In this document: piece after piece, positions 47,881 to 60,358 of the stretch
Layout of the letters: the number at the start of each line of letters is the position of its first letter
How positions within the stretch are numbered: position 1 is the stretch's first letter
From: Paramecium octaurelia
Taxonomy: Eukaryota; Ciliophora; Oligohymenophorea; Peniculida; Parameciidae
Direction of reading: 5' to 3'
NCBI GenBank assembly: GCA_905182995.1
Contig: CAJJDP010000088.1
Location: forward strand, 329,381-393,380
DNA length: 64,000 nt
Notes under the pieces: model-generated
What the model was told of the DNA's origin: nothing
Seen by the model: only the letters and a program-made list of their open reading frames with translations
Databases searched by the model: none
Position numbers and translations under genes: made by a program

Positions 47881-49610
47881 TGAACAGAATTCCTAAGTAA
47901 TACATAATTGTGATGTAAAAAAAGGATTGAATATAAGAACTAATAAATAAGATAAAATAATACATGTTCGTGTGAATATATAGACTTGAGGTGTATTCCT
48001 TAAGCGTTAATTTTAAAATAAATTAAGCCCTCTAATTATAAGGATAAAATTTATACTCTATTATTTGCGAGATAGATAAATTCAGTATTGACCAAATTAT
48101 ATAATTCTATCTTCAATATAAATAAAATGTCATTATGACTATGACTGATGCAGAATTGGTGAATTTGTAGAGTTCTAAGACAGAACTCAGATATAATCAA
48201 AGATAATTTTCATCTATGAAGCGTATTGAACTTTAAAATAATTTACAACATATATTANTTCATATATTAATTGCCCAAACCTTACCTGGTAGAATGCAAT
48301 TTGAAAACCAAAGGATATATTATTTATTAAGATCGCTTTCCTAGGTAACATTGCTTCGCTTTCCTAGGTAAAATTGCTTCGCTATTAATGCAAAAATTCA
48401 TGCAAAAGGTTCTATAATAAATTTTTACTTTCCCTAGAGAATTTGGCCAATATAAAGTTGTTATAGGAACTGATATAAATTTAGAGTAAACATTAAACAT
48501 TGTTACTTAAGGATTAGTACTTGCAAGAATGAAAAATATAAAAAATGCTAAAATACGTTTTAAATCTTCCTCTATCTTAATCATAAAACGTTTTACAAAA
48601 TTCCAATTAAATTAGAAAATAATCCTCTCCTTTGTTCTTCAGTGGACACCTTTCAATATAAAGAACAGAGCATACAATTCTAATGAATAATTGAGTATTC
48701 CGAATTTAAGAGTAAACAAAATAATTTCTATTTACTTCTTACCATTTTTAAGGGCTTTCTGAATCCTAGACTTGGGATGGTATTTTGTAAAGGAATGATT
48801 CAATTTAATTTGATTTAAGTTACAATTCTTAGAATTAATCATCCAAACTTTTCATATAATCTATTGATGATAATCTTAAAAGAAAATTGTTTTCAGACAC
48901 CCCAATCACCAAAATTTGAAACGCAATTATGAACATTAACAAAAATACGAACTACAGTTTTAGAATAAAATCTCAATTTATTTCAAATATTTATTATAGT
49001 ATTTTATGGATAATTGTATCTATTGATGATTGAATAAAAGAAGTTATCTATTTAGTTATCTAGCCTAATAACTGGATTGTGAGAAAGAAACGCATTGATC
49101 ATAAGCGTTTGAGTGTTATAAAAGTCCTTTTTCTCTAATTTACGGAAGGTGTATCTAATTTCTTTTTCCTTGAGGATAGTAGATAATTTTTAATGTTGGT
49201 TCTTAACATTACTATTAAGAATTATTAGTATATTGAACAGAATTCCTAAGTAATACATAATTGTGATGTAAAAAAAGGATTGAATATAAGAACTAATAAA
49301 TAAGATAAAATAATACATGTTCGTGTGAATATATAGACTTGAGGTGTATTCCTTAAGCGTTAATTTTAAAATAAATTAAGCCCTCTAATTATAAGGATAA
49401 AATTTATACTCTATTATTTGCGAGATAGATAAATTCAGTATTGACCAAATTATATAATTCTATCTTCAATATAAATAAAATGTCATTATGACTATGACTG
49501 ATGCAGAATTGGTGAATTTGTAGAGTTCTAAGACAGAACTCAGATATAATCAAAGATAATTTTCATCTATGAAGCGTATTGAACTTTAAAATAATTTACA
49601 ACATATATTA

Positions 49611-50609
49611 TAGTAAATATCAAAAACAATTATATACACTACATTATCATTATTTATATCAAATTATAATTAAGCTAATTAATTCGGTTAGAATGAATAA
49701 AAAATCTTTTTTTCTAAATAGATTTTGAAAGAAAAAGAAATCAAAAAGGAAGATATTAGAATCTAGGTGAATCAAATTTTGAATATATCGAATCAAGACT
49801 GTGTTGTTTACTTATTGATTCAAATTGGAGCATGTTATGCCGTTTATAGAAATTATAATAATTATTATAATATTTTCTTATGATATAACAATCTCATGAT
49901 TTTAGAAACAAGTTATACCATTAAATTTTATATTCTTTATAGGCACTACCAAACATAATCCCTAATCTTTTAAACCTAGTATTCAAAACGTTGAATTTAA
50001 AAAAAATCAAAATTAAATTGTTCAAATCAAGACCTATAATTAAAGCATTAAGAATTAATAATAGAGACGAAAAAAATAAGACTGGAAAAAGTGTTTGAAA
50101 TTTTTTGTTAATTTTATATATCCTCATAATTTAACTAAATTTAGAGATGCATTAAAAATAAGGAGATCTTTGAGATCATAAAATGAAATTATTTCCTTAA
50201 TTTAAATATTTATTTAATCTTATTTATTGTAATATTAGTGTATAAGCAAAAGATATTAATTTTGATAAATTTTTGAGGATAAACTTATTATTAAAGTTTC
50301 TATTCATATTGCTTAATCTTAATTAATTGAGATTTCATTCGAAAGAAAATGATAATTAAGACTAAAATCAAATGGGAGGGAAAATCTCAAAATAGTATTA
50401 ATAGTATTATAATTTTAATTTTCAACCTATCCGATTATTATAGAATCTTCTTATTAATATTGTAAAACATGTTACAAGATTTTCAGGAATGAATTAATAT
50501 AATTATTTGAAATGAATGTTGGTTATTAGAGGAAATAATAATTATCAATATAAATAAATATTTAAAAATACAAATTTCCAAATTATTGTCAGGATAATTT
50601 ATTTAACTA
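49611..50609. other. AT-rich spacer
   Basis: A minus-strand open frame at 49921-50127 is hydrophobic and AT-biased; not supported. Confidence 0.45.
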
Positions 50610-52274
50610 ATGTTTAAATCTTCAATGATAGAAAAAGAAAAGGATCTAAAATGCGCTAATAAACACAAATTGCCTATTCTAATGGTTGTTCTGGATCCAA
50701 AATTAGAATTAAATTAGCGTCTTTTATGCTCAGATTGTATAAAAAATTTTACAACTCAATTTTCTACAATGGGTTATGAACTAGTGACTAAACAGATTAA
50801 ACAAAATTAGAAGTAGAAAGTATAAACCATCGAGAAGACTATTTAATTAAATATTAAGTAAGTAGAGGAGTTATTAGGAAATATTAATAAATTAAAGTCA
50901 ACAATAGCGTTTTAATTAGATGAAATAATTGGATTCAGTGGGGGATGGATTAAAAATTTGTTATCTGTTGGACATGAGTATTCTCAATACAGTTTTCATA
51001 AGGAATTAGAAAATTTAATTTCTAAATAAATGGAGAATTAAAATGATAAATCATTATTAGTAGATGAAATCAATAAAGTTAATAGTTTTTGGAATGTAAA
51101 AATAAATGAAAAATTGGAATAATTTAGCTCCTTTAAAGTGTATTAGAAGTGCTAAGAAATATTGTAGAACTTAAGTTAAACTATTCAAGTTAAACAAGAA
51201 GAGGTTTAATAATAAAAAGTATCCTAATAAAATAATTAATAATCTTAAGTTGACCAAATTCATGAGTCTAAATCAACTGCTAATTAATTGCTATCAGAAC
51301 CTTTGATTAACCTGTAGTTGATAGATGATACAATAAAACAAAAGAGTAAATGTTATGCAATAGCTTTCAACAAAACTGGAACTAAAATGGTATCCATGAG
51401 TCATTTTGATATTAAAGTGTGGAATATAATTGATGGCAAACTCAATTATTAATCTACTTTACAAGGACATTCTAATTACATCTATTGTCTATTATATAGT
51501 AAAAAGCAAGATAGTTTTATCTCAAGTTCGAATGATAAAACAATTATTTGTTGGAAATAAATCAGATAAAATGAATGGAAGGCATCATAACATTATAGAG
51601 AACATAAAGGATGGATTGGAACCATGATTCTTAATAATTAAGAAAACTAATTATTTTCTGCAGGTGAAGATTAAAAAATCGTAGTGTGGAAAGTGGATTT
51701 CAATCAGAATGAATTAACCTGTCTGTATCAGCTAGAAAAACATACTAAATGTGTTCGTGCCATAAGTTTGAATGAATGTGAGAATATTTTGGTTTCAAGT
51801 GGAGATGATTAATAAATAATAGTTTGGGAATTCGGCTAAGGCGATAAGTTTTATTTTAAGTAAGTGTTTACCTAAGTTTTGAATTGTTCAGGTTGTCACA
51901 TCAAATTTATCAAAAATAATAAATTCATTTGGATGCCTTATAGTAAAGAATTAAATTGTATTTGCGTATTTGATTACAAAGATGGCATATTTAATGAAAA
52001 CATCGATAATAGAATTCAATTACTCAATTCTAATAAGAATATTGGATGTGCTCTATTCCCCATAGTGTATTTGAAAGACAACAATTTAATATTTATCAGA
52101 TCTAAAAATATCATATATATCATAAAGGAAATTAATGGAAAGCTTGTCATTCAAAACGAATTAGATTGTAGCACAAAGTGGACCTTTGGAACTGCCACAG
52201 ATGATGGAAAATATTTAATCTTTTGGGATGAACATAAAGGAGGCTATTCAACATATGAATTATAATATAAATGA
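50610..52274 (+). CDS. Zn/coiled-coil/WD40 protein, intact
   Basis: Continuous 554-codon frame from ATG 50610 to TGA 52272-52274. N-terminal Zn module C-x3-H...LLCSDC: KCANKHKLPILMVVLDPKLE then RLLCSDCIKNF. Residues about 65-225 are helical and Gln/Lys-rich (KVQTIEKTIQLNIKQVEELL, then QVKQEEVQQQKVSQQNNQQS). From about residue 250 the WD40 propeller: KCYAIAFNKTGTKMVSMS, FISSSNDKTIICWKQ, LFSAGEDQKIVVWK, ILVSSGDDQQIIVWEFG, and a last blade KYLIFWDEHKGGY. Intact sequence with no frame break shows that the family is functional in this genome. Probable protein-binding scaffold; partners unknown. Confidence 0.92.
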
Positions 52275-52339
52275 GCCATAATAATATATAATAAATGTAT
52301 TACATTTCAAATAATCATGATCAATTTATTCGAACTAAA

Positions 52340-53100
52340 TCCAACATACAAATAGAGATAAAAAATAAATGACTAGCCTTATCAAGTAATCTAAAATCAG
52401 TCTCTTTGTTACTGACCTCAAATAATCTATTAAAATTCATTCATATAGAATGGGTGTTAGATCGCTTCAAAAAGTCTATAAGCATCGAAACGTCGGTTTG
52501 TACTATAATTTTTCTTCAGAAAATCACATTTATTGTTGGATAAATGAATGATAAAATTTTCATCCTCAAAAATTAAGCTTTTATGCTAATAATAATAATG
52601 ACTATTTAATCAATTTTTATTCACACTCATCCTGTCAACTTGGTTTTCAAATAGATATCGAGATGTACCTACTAATCAAGAGCAAATAAATTGGGTTAGC
52701 TTAGAGATTTCCTAATTTTAATTCTGGAATGCAATCCTTGTGGCATATAAAACAGAAGATATAAGTTGATAAGGTGATCTAAGATTTAGTTCTACAACAA
52801 GTTCCATGTTTACTTTGACCTAATTAAAATAATCCATATAAGTGCTCCTAATAAAAGCTTATTTTGAACTTTATTTAATTTGCATTTTCTTCATCTTATT
52901 GGGAATGTCAATTTATTTAAGCAATTTATTTTGGTGAAATAAAGTCTTATTTAAGTGTGGGACTATAGTTGAAGATGGTTCGCTTTTAATAACTTGGGAT
53001 AACTCAGACTCAATCCAAATACGAATTTAAAAGGAATTTTAATGTCAATTAGGAAGGATTGATAAATTTCATGCAATAGGAAATATTTCAAAGATATGAT
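52340..53100 (+). pseudogene. WD40 family remnant
   Basis: Directly behind the intact WD40 gene on the same strand. Fragments in several frames: ENHIYCWINE, GMQSLWHIKQKIQVDKVIQ (matches the IGAIWHVVQKIQLDQ region of the gene at 5307), and a terminal blade GTIVEDGSLLITWDNSDSIQ ahead of QIRIQKEF. N-terminus and most blades are missing or scrambled. It looks like a decayed tandem copy. Confidence 0.6.
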
Positions 53101-53130
53101 ATTCATAATTTAGTTATTATAATTAATGTA

Positions 53131-54159
53131 TCAATATACATCCTCTAATTCAAAAATATCAATTTTAAGTGATTTCAAGTCTGAAATCATCAAATAATTT
53201 CCATCTTTACTCAAAAATGCAACAATGATACTTGAAAATTATAAATGTTCACGATATTTTATTACATTATCAATAATTAATTTTCCTGAGTCTTAATTCT
53301 GGAATTTGATTACATTGATATTACAAAAGCCTACAACCAAGAGAACCTACTTATTTTAATCAAAGAAAAATGGAAATGTGTCAGGTTTATAAAAGGTCAT
53401 GCATTCATTTATACAAAGGCTTTCTGAAGATGAACAACTGATTGCTTCTTCATTTAAGTCGTATGCCTATAGAGTTTATGCTGAATGAGAAAATAAAACC
53501 ATTTATTTAGAAGAAAAAATGAATTTAAGGTTATTTATGAAGCAGATTTTATGCAATTCCTATTCAACATCTACTTGATGCTTAATATCCCATAATTGGC
53601 CATTTCTTTGCAGTACTAATATCTTTTTAGACTCTGCTAAAGCTATTAGCCTAGATCCCTCTTGATTTATTATTAATTAAATAATTCTTCCTATTGGAAC
53701 AAATATAGTTTATTAGCATGGCTATTTTGTGATTGAAATTGACAAAATTTTGATTTTATTATCCTTACTACTTGAAAATAATAGATTCTCATCGATAGGA
53801 TGAAGAGCGATGCAGACAGTTGAGTCTAAGTCTTCTGCAATTTTCTTGATGTATTTATAACTTCCTAAAAGAGTAGTAGACCATAAAATTAATGAACATT
53901 TGGAACAAGATATAAAATAGGATTTCTTATTTAGGAAAGCTAATGTTGCAGAGGTTTAAGAATTAAATGTAAGCAGCTATACTTTTTATATGAATCCATT
54001 TTTAAAAGCATAAACTGAAATAGCAAAGAGCGTATCTAATAAAAGGAGGGTATTTTCATTATTAAGAGCCATTCTCATGCAAAAATTCGATAAAGTAATT
54101 GAATTCTTAGGAATCAATGCTTTAGTTGTATTTTATTTAATTTCCTAGCATTCTTACAT
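53131..54159 (-). CDS. WD40 repeat protein, intact
   Basis: Continuous 342-codon frame from ATG 54159 (MQECQEIKQNTTKALIPKNS) to TGA 53133-53131. Blades: SQTSATLAFLNKKSYFISCS...LILWSTTLLGS; LDSTVCIALHPIDENLLFSS...DNKIKILSI; GSRLIALAESKKILVLQ; a last one KDGNYLMISDLKSLKIDIF. It lacks the Zn/coiled-coil N-terminus, so it is a propeller-only relative or an independently started half. Converging with the gene on its left, diverging from the one on its right. Confidence 0.85.
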
Positions 54160-54445
54160 TAATAAAAAATATTAAAATATTAATAATTGTTGCTATTGAT
54201 TTTGATCAAATAATAAATTCACGAAGTTTAAGGTTCTTATAAATTTTAGGCATCCAGAAACCGTCTATTAAATCATTATTAATCAATCAAATAATTCCAT
54301 TCCTCTAAATTTAAAGATTTCGAATTCAAAGTATTATTAAATAATCTACAGTTGATCTATCTACAAAACATATTTCGTTAGTGAAACAACTTAATATAAA
54401 AATAATGTGTATTTATATAATAATTTTAAATATATAAAATTAAAA

Positions 54446-55507
54446 ATGGGTGGAATCTCAATTAAGTACAAAATCTAGAAGGTTTCAGAATTTTATATAT
54501 CTTCAGCTTAAAATATCTTATCAATTTAGATCAACCAATAATCTTCCCTATTACTCTTATAGATTTAAAATCAAAATATCAAAAAGTTATCATTGTTCTA
54601 ATTTAAAGCAAAGCAAATTAAGCATATTTTGGATATTGGACTTAAATTTGAAGTAAAATGTACTTATTTCAAAATTGCAAAAGGATTGTTTATTTTCAGC
54701 TTGAATGAATAAAATGAAGGGATATTCATTAAATCATCAGATTAACTTAATATTAGTAAATATTTAATGAAATTAAGAACTCCATGTAATTCTGATTCTA
54801 ACTCAACAATTTATTCATGCTTAACAATCAATTATAATGAAGATATCATTATTTCTGGAGGAATTGATCAAATAATTATTTGGGAATAAAAAAATATATG
54901 GAAACTGAAATAATTGTTAAAAGTTCAAGGAAATGTTCACTCAATTAACTTAAATCCTTCAGAGACAACATTAATCAGTGTAGTGCAACCATCGTACCGT
55001 TATTTTATCTATTTACATGAACTCTCAATAGAATAGATTTGGACTTAGAAACAATGCATTGAAGTTGGCTATGATATTAGAGAAAATATATGTTTTATTT
55101 AAGATGATGTGTTTGTGGCAAATACTATTGGAAAAAAGATTGTAGATGTACTATTTGAATATTAAAACGATGTTCTGGAGTTTTATAAAAAAAACAAAGA
55201 TGGGATATTCTAAATTCAAAAGTAAAAATATCAAGGAAAAGATTGGATTTAAACTTGTAAGCTGTATGACAATTAATATTCCAGTCGTAGAAAACTATTA
55301 TTTTGTAAATTGAAATCGATGCTTGGAGGTTTTAGCCATCAATGTATTAAATTCATCAGAATACAGGATTAAGCTAAATTTATTTTAATTTAAACCATAA
55401 AATTTGAAGAAAAGTTTAAATCTTTGGAATTCACTTCAGATTTATAATATGTTTTATTAAGTTTAGGAAATCAAATCAAGATATTTGAAGTAAATTAAAA
55501 CTAATGA
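54446..55507 (+). CDS. WD40-like repeat protein, intact
   Basis: Continuous 353-codon frame from ATG 54446 (MGGISIKYKIQKVSEFYISS) to TGA 55505-55507. Propeller-type strands: STIYSCLTINYNEDIIISGG then IDQIIIWEQKNIWKL; VHSINLNPSETTLISVV; FEEKFKSLEFTSDLQYVLLS then GNQIKIFEVN. Blades are degenerate and only two or three are clear. It starts about 290 bases from the start of the divergent WD40 gene at 54159, so they may share a promoter region. Function unknown. Confidence 0.8.
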
Positions 55508-57000
55508 ATTTTATACAATTTCGTGTTGTTAAATTTTTCAATTATTTTTAAGACTTAACTTTTGAGAGTTAATATTGCTTTATTTTACTACAACCCAGAG
55601 TTTTATCAATAATTAATACATCCATTTTTTCCATGATGATTTGACATTTTCTAATAAACTTTATCAGGAATTTTTGTCAATAGTTAATAGCATCCCAAGA
55701 ACTTTTCATTCAGTCTTTTTGGAATTTGATCTTTCCTCGTTTTTGTGGAATGTAAATGATTTAGGAAATATATAAAGGTTTTTAAAGTTACTAATTTGTA
55801 GCACAAATTAGAAGCATATGAAATTTACCAACAATCTAAATAATAATCATTCTTTATTCATCTTGTTAATAATTTGTCTACATAACTATGGAAGCCGAAT
55901 CCAAAGAAAAATTCAAATTCATCCATTTTTCTTTATTTAAACATTAAAATCATTAATGAAAAACACTCACCCTATCTTATCCAATAAATATCAATCAAAC
56001 AATCCAATTTTTTACTCTTACAAATGCTTATTAAAAGGAGATTAACAAAATGTTAAAATTTGATAAATTTAATACTTAATTTAGTTCAGAAATTTGAACT
56101 TAATTTTATCCATTACCCAACTGTCCAATGGGGCAATGATACACCTTCTTTAAAAGACTGTAACAATTAATAAATTTTATCAAAATTGGTACTCTACTCT
56201 ATCTGCAGAATTTGAAATTCACTAATTGATAATCTTTAATAGGTGTGTCTAGAAAATGATAACTTATTTCAATCCATTCTCCATCCTGAATTCTTATTCT
56301 TTGTATCTACTTCGATTATATATTTCAAACATGTTAGAAAACTGAATATATCCATCTTCTCTATAATGATATTCCATTACTAAAAGTTTTCATTTTGGTT
56401 ACATATTTCCTCATATAAAATTAAGCAATATCTAAATAATATATTTATATTTGATATTACTCCAAAACGATTTACATAATTCAAACCATTATCCATTTTT
56501 TAACACCTAATTCATCATAGAATCTACTCCAGATATAATATCCTCACTATAGTTTTTTTCCATAAAATAAAGAAATTCTCCATTTCTTTCTTAATTACTA
56601 ATCCATACAACAACTATTTTACATTTGTATATTCATCACTACATATAACTCTCCAATAAGCTTATTTGAACAAAAACTACTAATAGATTATCAATTAAAT
56701 CCATCCATTTATTATTCTTAAAATATTGTTCATCAAAATATCTAACCTCGCTTTAGAATGAACTAACTGATACAAATAATTTCTTTTGTTCATTAACTAT
56801 TCCTATAATGAGTTTTTCATCTACCAACTTTTTCACCGTTTAATATTTGCCACAACAAATATTATTTTTAGTTTTCGTAATCGTGAATTACGTTGATCCA
56901 AGTAGTTTGTCAATTCGATTCATTACACATTTTTCTTCCTTTTACAGCATAAACTCAGGAATGTTAAAAGATAACAATTTTTGCATTATTCGAATGAGCG
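55508..57000 (-). pseudogene. Decayed repeat protein with G-x-W motifs
   Basis: Leftward between about 57000 and 56080 short related pieces recur in changing frames: NGEKVGR, WSRFYDELGVKKW, VLKNGQWFELCKSFWSN and MENG-WIEISYHFLDTPIKD, plus MEYHYREDGYIQFSNMF. The spaced (K/N)-G-x-W-(F/I)-E-(L/I) and YRE-G elements recall a ciliate repeat family built of KxGxW units. No single frame spans more than one unit, so this is most likely a decayed gene. 55508-56080 shows nothing. Confidence 0.45.
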
Positions 57001-57580
57001 TTATCCTGATGATATTCTCCAATTGTTTAATTTCTCAAAAATCCCATATATTTTACCAGATATGTAATAATATGGACTCCGAAAATATTAAATAATCAAT
57101 TTTTGATATTAAATAATTTGTTTAAGGATATCACTCTATAATAACCAAATAATTTTGTTGTAAATAATTACATATTAATTTCTACACCATAACCTCGTTT
57201 TTAACTTAAATTTTACTATATATTTTACTTCTAATTATTTAAATCCCACTTTTTGATATAATCCAGAAAATTCGGAGTAAAAATCAAAATATTTTAATTG
57301 GTAAAACTTTTAGTTTTCATTAAATCGTTATTATTAGGATCATAGAATTGCCCATATTTACTAAAAACAATAATTTTAATAAAACTCTATCCTTGATTTA
57401 AAAATTGTATACTTTACGAATATATATTAATGTATTGGCAGACATGCATTGGAAATACCTATATCCATCCCATTTTTTTTATACATACTAATCTCCTTCA
57501 TTTCTAATCTTTCTTTACCACAGACTAAAGCATATTGAAAGGTTTGAATCGCAAGAAAAGATTTTTCGATGAAAAAAGTT
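57001..57580. other. AT-rich spacer
   Basis: No supported gene; the plus-strand open frame at 56847-57095 reads against the decayed repeats and is not supported. Confidence 0.45.
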
Positions 57581-57756
57581 GATTATAATTATCCATTAAA
57601 TAATATAATAAGTATTTGAAATAATTTGAGATTTTATTCTAAAACTGCAGTTCGTATTTTTGTTAATGATTATAATTGCGTTTCAAATTTTGGTGATCTC
57701 AAGAATACTCAACCGAAAAAGAAATATTTCCTAGTTTTTAGTTGAAAATCAACTTT
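57581..57756 (+). pseudogene. Acetyltransferase-like fragment
   Basis: DYNYPLNNIISI, then NLRFYSKTAVRIFVNDYN, CVSNFGDLKNTQPKKKYF and TGA near 57746. It is a diverged inverted copy of the piece at 47554-47667 and lacks the rest of that gene. A TGA interrupts both copies at the same place (after IISI/IINI), which could mark a tiny intron boundary or a shared lesion. Confidence 0.6.
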
Positions 57757-57996
57757 AGAGAAATTCAGGAGTTTAATTAATTGCATAACAAAAGTTTTAT
57801 TCCATATATTTCAACTATTTATTCATCTATGATAATTTATTTTAGTAGACAATTATTGTTACAATTAGGCATGCTTCAACATTTCTATTTTCCAAAAATT
57901 ATGTATAGCTATGTATTCTACTTCAATATTCATTAAATAAATCGATTTATAGCTATTCTAACTGACAAATATATTTATAAACCAATAATTATTAAA

Positions 57997-58593
57997 ATGA
58001 ATTAATAATAAGGATAAGATGGATCTGTAAACAATAATGAAGATACTTAGTAGACAATTGAAAAATAATAAGGTATAGAAAACAAAGAGTTATGCGTGAA
58101 TTGTAATGGAAAAATAAATAAGCAGAATGTAAAATAGAATTAGGCTTCCATTAATTAAATAAAATAAGCAAAATAGTTCATCCAATCAGATAGATCAAAT
58201 TAAGTTTAAACAAAATTACAGTGCTTGAATAATTTAAATGATTCTGTAGAATAATTAAGAAATTTTTATATGCAGTAAATAGACCAAATCTAATAATCTA
58301 TTAGAATTTGGTAATAACATCTTCGAGATGCAGAAGATGTGTTTATAAATAAACTATAATAGGAGGAATTAATAAATTTTCCATTGTTAAACCAGTTTAT
58401 AAAGGAGTAATAATATGCATAAAATCAAGATTAGATTGATAGAATAAGGTAAGTTAATTATCTCATTTTTGGTTTAAAGGAAACAGATCTAGTGAAAAAG
58501 TGTTTAAGTCTTCTTGAAAATAATATAAATAAACCTATTAGATTAGATTCACATAATTTAAAAGAATATAACAATAAAGATGAAGTATTTTGA
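57997..58593 (+). CDS. Gln-rich coiled-coil N-terminal module of WD40 gene
   Basis: Continuous 198-codon frame from ATG 57997 to TGA 58591-58593. MNQQQGQDGSVNNNEDTQQT, one CxxC (ELCVNCNGKINKQN), then helices: VEQLRNFYMQQIDQIQQSIR, DAEDVFINKLQQEELINF and NYLIFGLKETDLVKKCLSLL. It overlaps the next frame by 14 bases. The protein at 33801-36242 has two such Zn-plus-coil modules in a row, so this is probably the first module of one gene whose frame is broken once near 58585 (T4). Confidence 0.7.
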
Positions 58594-60358
58594 TACATTA
58601 AATTAGGAACTTAACCTCTTTTGTGAAGATCACAATAAATAAATTACTTTATGTGATTTAAGTTCAGAAAAATCAATCTAAAAGCGTATAGGATGTTTGG
58701 ATTGTTTAGATGGAACGATAAATTAATATACATCTATAAAGAGAGCCTAAATTATGTGGCAATAAGTATCATAGAAAAGAATAGAGAAAATGAATAGCAA
58801 TTTTGAAATCTTAAAAATTAAAGTGAATTCAATAAAGGATTACTTTTTAGCGATTCAAAAAGGAATTAATTGTGCAATTGATAGTGCAACAAACAAATTG
58901 AGTCTAAATTATGAGGATTATATTTTACAAGTGAATTAGACATTTAGTTATTTAGGAAATCTATCATGGTAATCAATGACTAAAGAGTAAATGATTGCTA
59001 TTGCTTAAGATTTGAGTTAAATTAATTAATCAAGTACTTTAGAGGATCCCTTATCTGATGAATTTTGTATAAAAGAAAATTTAATATACTAGATTGCTAG
59101 AGATACTATGAAATAGTTGCAAGAATTATAAGCAACATTTTTTGATTAAATTATTCATTTGGTCTGTAAATAATTGGATAAGAACAGCAGCATTTCACTT
59201 TAATTCCATTATTAAAGTGCAAATAACATTGCTAATTAAAGCACTGACATTATAGATTACTTAAATCAAAATTCAATTGATTTAGAACATAAATAATAAG
59301 AATAGCAATTATCAATTCAAATGAAAAAGAGTAAGCTAAATATCCAAGCATAACCATAATCTTCTTAAACAATCTCAACTAAAGAAAAGGAATAACAATT
59401 TAAGCCCTTCACATATAAACTAATAGAAAAATATTCGATTAAATAAAATGAATTTTGTAGAGCAATAGCTTTCAATAAAGATTGTACATTAGTTGTAGCT
59501 GGATGCAATAATCTCATCAAAGTTTTTGAATTCTCGTAAGGATAATTGAAACAATTTTAAGTTTTGAGTGAACATTAGAATGATGTTCATACTCTATATT
59601 TCATGAAGAAGTCAGCTCATTTTATTTCTGGAAGTGCAGATAAATCAATAATTATTTGGTCCTTGACTTAAAATAGTGGATGGGTTTGCCAATAAAAGCT
59701 AACTGGACATACACACTATATTAGATGCATGATTTTAGATAATACCGAAACTCTTATCATATCAGGTAGCCCTGATAAGACCATTAAGTTTTGGGTTAAG
59801 AAAAATGACTGGTAATGTCAATAAACAATCACAGAGCATACTAGTTGGATATCTGGATTAAGTTTGAATGAACAATAAAATCGAATGATATCTTGTGGCG
59901 GGGATAAATAAATATTAATAATGGAATAGTTCTAAAAGGATTAAATGTGGGTAGTAATATAATAGATAATGGTTGAATAGTACGGTGATAGAGTATGCTT
60001 TATTAATAATGATTTGTTTACATTTTAACCATATTCTCATGAGACTATGCATGTTTACAAAAAGGATAATAATCAGTAATATTCTAAATTGAAAGAAATT
60101 GATGTTAAGGGGGGCAGTTCAGGTGATAGTTATTTATTCCCATAATAATTTATTAAAACTAAAAGCATCCTATTAAATAAGAACGGCTAGAATATAAATT
60201 TCTTGAGTTAAAGAGGAGAGAGCGAGCTAATAAATGAATATTCTATAGACTTTGGGACATATTACTTATTTGGATAAATGAGTGAAGATGGAGAGTATTT
60301 GATGACTTGGGATAATAAATCAACTGAAATTTAAATAAGAAGATATGATGAGTTATGA
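58580..60358 (+). CDS. Zn/coiled-coil/WD40 protein, intact frame
   Basis: Continuous 592-codon frame from ATG 58580 to TGA 60356-60358. Zn module: FCEDHNKQITLCDLSSEK then GCLDCLDGTINQYTS. Long helical region to about residue 290. Propeller: EFCRAIAFNKDCTLVVAG then NLIKVFEF; FISGSADKSIIIWSL; LIISGSPDKTIKFWVKK; MISCGGDKQILIMEQ; last blade EYLMTWDNKSTEIQIRRYDE. It is the longest intact member here. Either it starts at this ATG or the frame at 57997 is its true beginning, giving about 790 aa. Confidence 0.92.

Larger units (their letters stand above)
46906..49610. repeat. Exact 1352-bp direct duplication around one N (artefact-like)
   Basis: 46906-48257 and 48259-49610 appear identical; N at 48258. 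Same pattern as the three other duplications. Confidence 0.9.
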
